The position numbers and the translations under genes are program-made. A model generated the notes under the pieces. The model was not told the origin of the DNA and ran no database searches. It was given only the letters and a program-made list of their open reading frames with translations. DNA of 6,026 bases, taken from NCBI GenBank assembly GCA_003501375.1, contig DNPO01000284.1, positions 1 to 6,026 on the forward strand, read 5' to 3'. The stretch's first letter is position 1, and the number at the start of each line of letters is the position of its first letter. Shown in pieces: positions 5,891 to 6,026 of this stretch. The DNA is from Candidatus Sumerlaeota bacterium (GTDB taxonomy: Bacteria > Sumerlaeota > Sumerlaeia > UBA8349).

Positions 5891-6026
5891 TTACTTCTTG
5901 CCAGCGCCGCCGATATTAAATCGCGCGCGCAGGTTTTGTAATTGCGCGGCATTTTTTGTCCAGTCCGCGCGGTACAACGGGCAGGTTCCTGTGGCAGCGT
6001 TGTTGTAATGCGGTTTATCGGGGAGC
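5891..6026 (-). CDS. C-terminal fragment of an unidentified protein, 5' end outside the window
   Basis: From the right edge (first full codon at 6025-6023) one minus-strand frame stays open for 44 codons and ends in TAA at 5893-5891. The peptide begins Leu-Pro-Asp-Lys-Pro-His-Tyr-Asn-Asn. It contains Thr-Gly-Thr-Cys-Pro-Leu-Tyr-Arg-Ala-Asp-Trp (12-22), then an amphipathic-looking Ala-Ala-Gln-Leu-Gln-Asn-Leu-Arg-Ala-Arg stretch (26-35), and ends with Gly-Gly-Ala-Gly-Lys-Lys. Its balanced composition and basic tail look like a real C-terminus. It reads in the same direction as marR, 161 nt upstream of the marR start. I do not recognise the family. No clear terminator follows its stop. Confidence 0.55.
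   Translation of the reverse strand, partial: LPDKPHYNNAATGTCPLYRADWTKNAAQLQNLRARFNIGGAGKK

Overview
The window looks like chromosomal DNA from a bacterium. It holds ordinary single-copy housekeeping genes and no transposase, integrase, phage gene, CRISPR array, tRNA or rRNA that I can see. Type III pantothenate kinase, a TIGR00266/AIM24-family protein, a GYF-RDD fusion, and intergenic spacers made of short palindromic CATAAGGCC-like and GTCC-rich repeats are together suggestive of the PVC group (Lentisphaerae, Kiritimatiellae or Verrucomicrobia). That placement is an inference of low to moderate confidence; nothing here is diagnostic.

Left half, plus strand (1-3152): four co-oriented genes with short spacers. 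They are the 3' part of an AIM24/TIGR00266 gene, coaX (pantothenate phosphorylation, first step of CoA synthesis), a membrane protein joining a GYF_2 domain, a four-cysteine zinc-ribbon-like segment and an RDD membrane domain, and recR (recombination mediator). They could be one transcription unit. However, two of the three spacers hold strong hairpins: a 12-bp perfect stem inside a 9-nt tandem array directly after coaX, and a 39-bp perfect inverted repeat between the RDD gene and recR. Neither has the layout of a classical intrinsic terminator.

Right half, minus strand (3151-6026): a convergent terminator, then a 609-residue cytoplasmic protein in the order EAL, CBS-like, GGDEF, then a MarR-family regulator, then the last 44 codons of an unidentified gene entering from the right edge. 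The EAL domain has lost two residues normally needed for c-di-GMP hydrolysis, and the GGDEF signature reads GGDDF with no RxxD inhibitory site. The protein may therefore be a c-di-GMP sensor or scaffold, or a weak cyclase, rather than a balanced cyclase/phosphodiesterase. The marR gene and the EAL-GGDEF gene each have a plausible promoter of their own.

The observations most worth a second look are the 9-nt-periodic palindromic spacers and the degenerate EAL-CBS-GGDEF protein. I do not see a clearly new multi-gene system.
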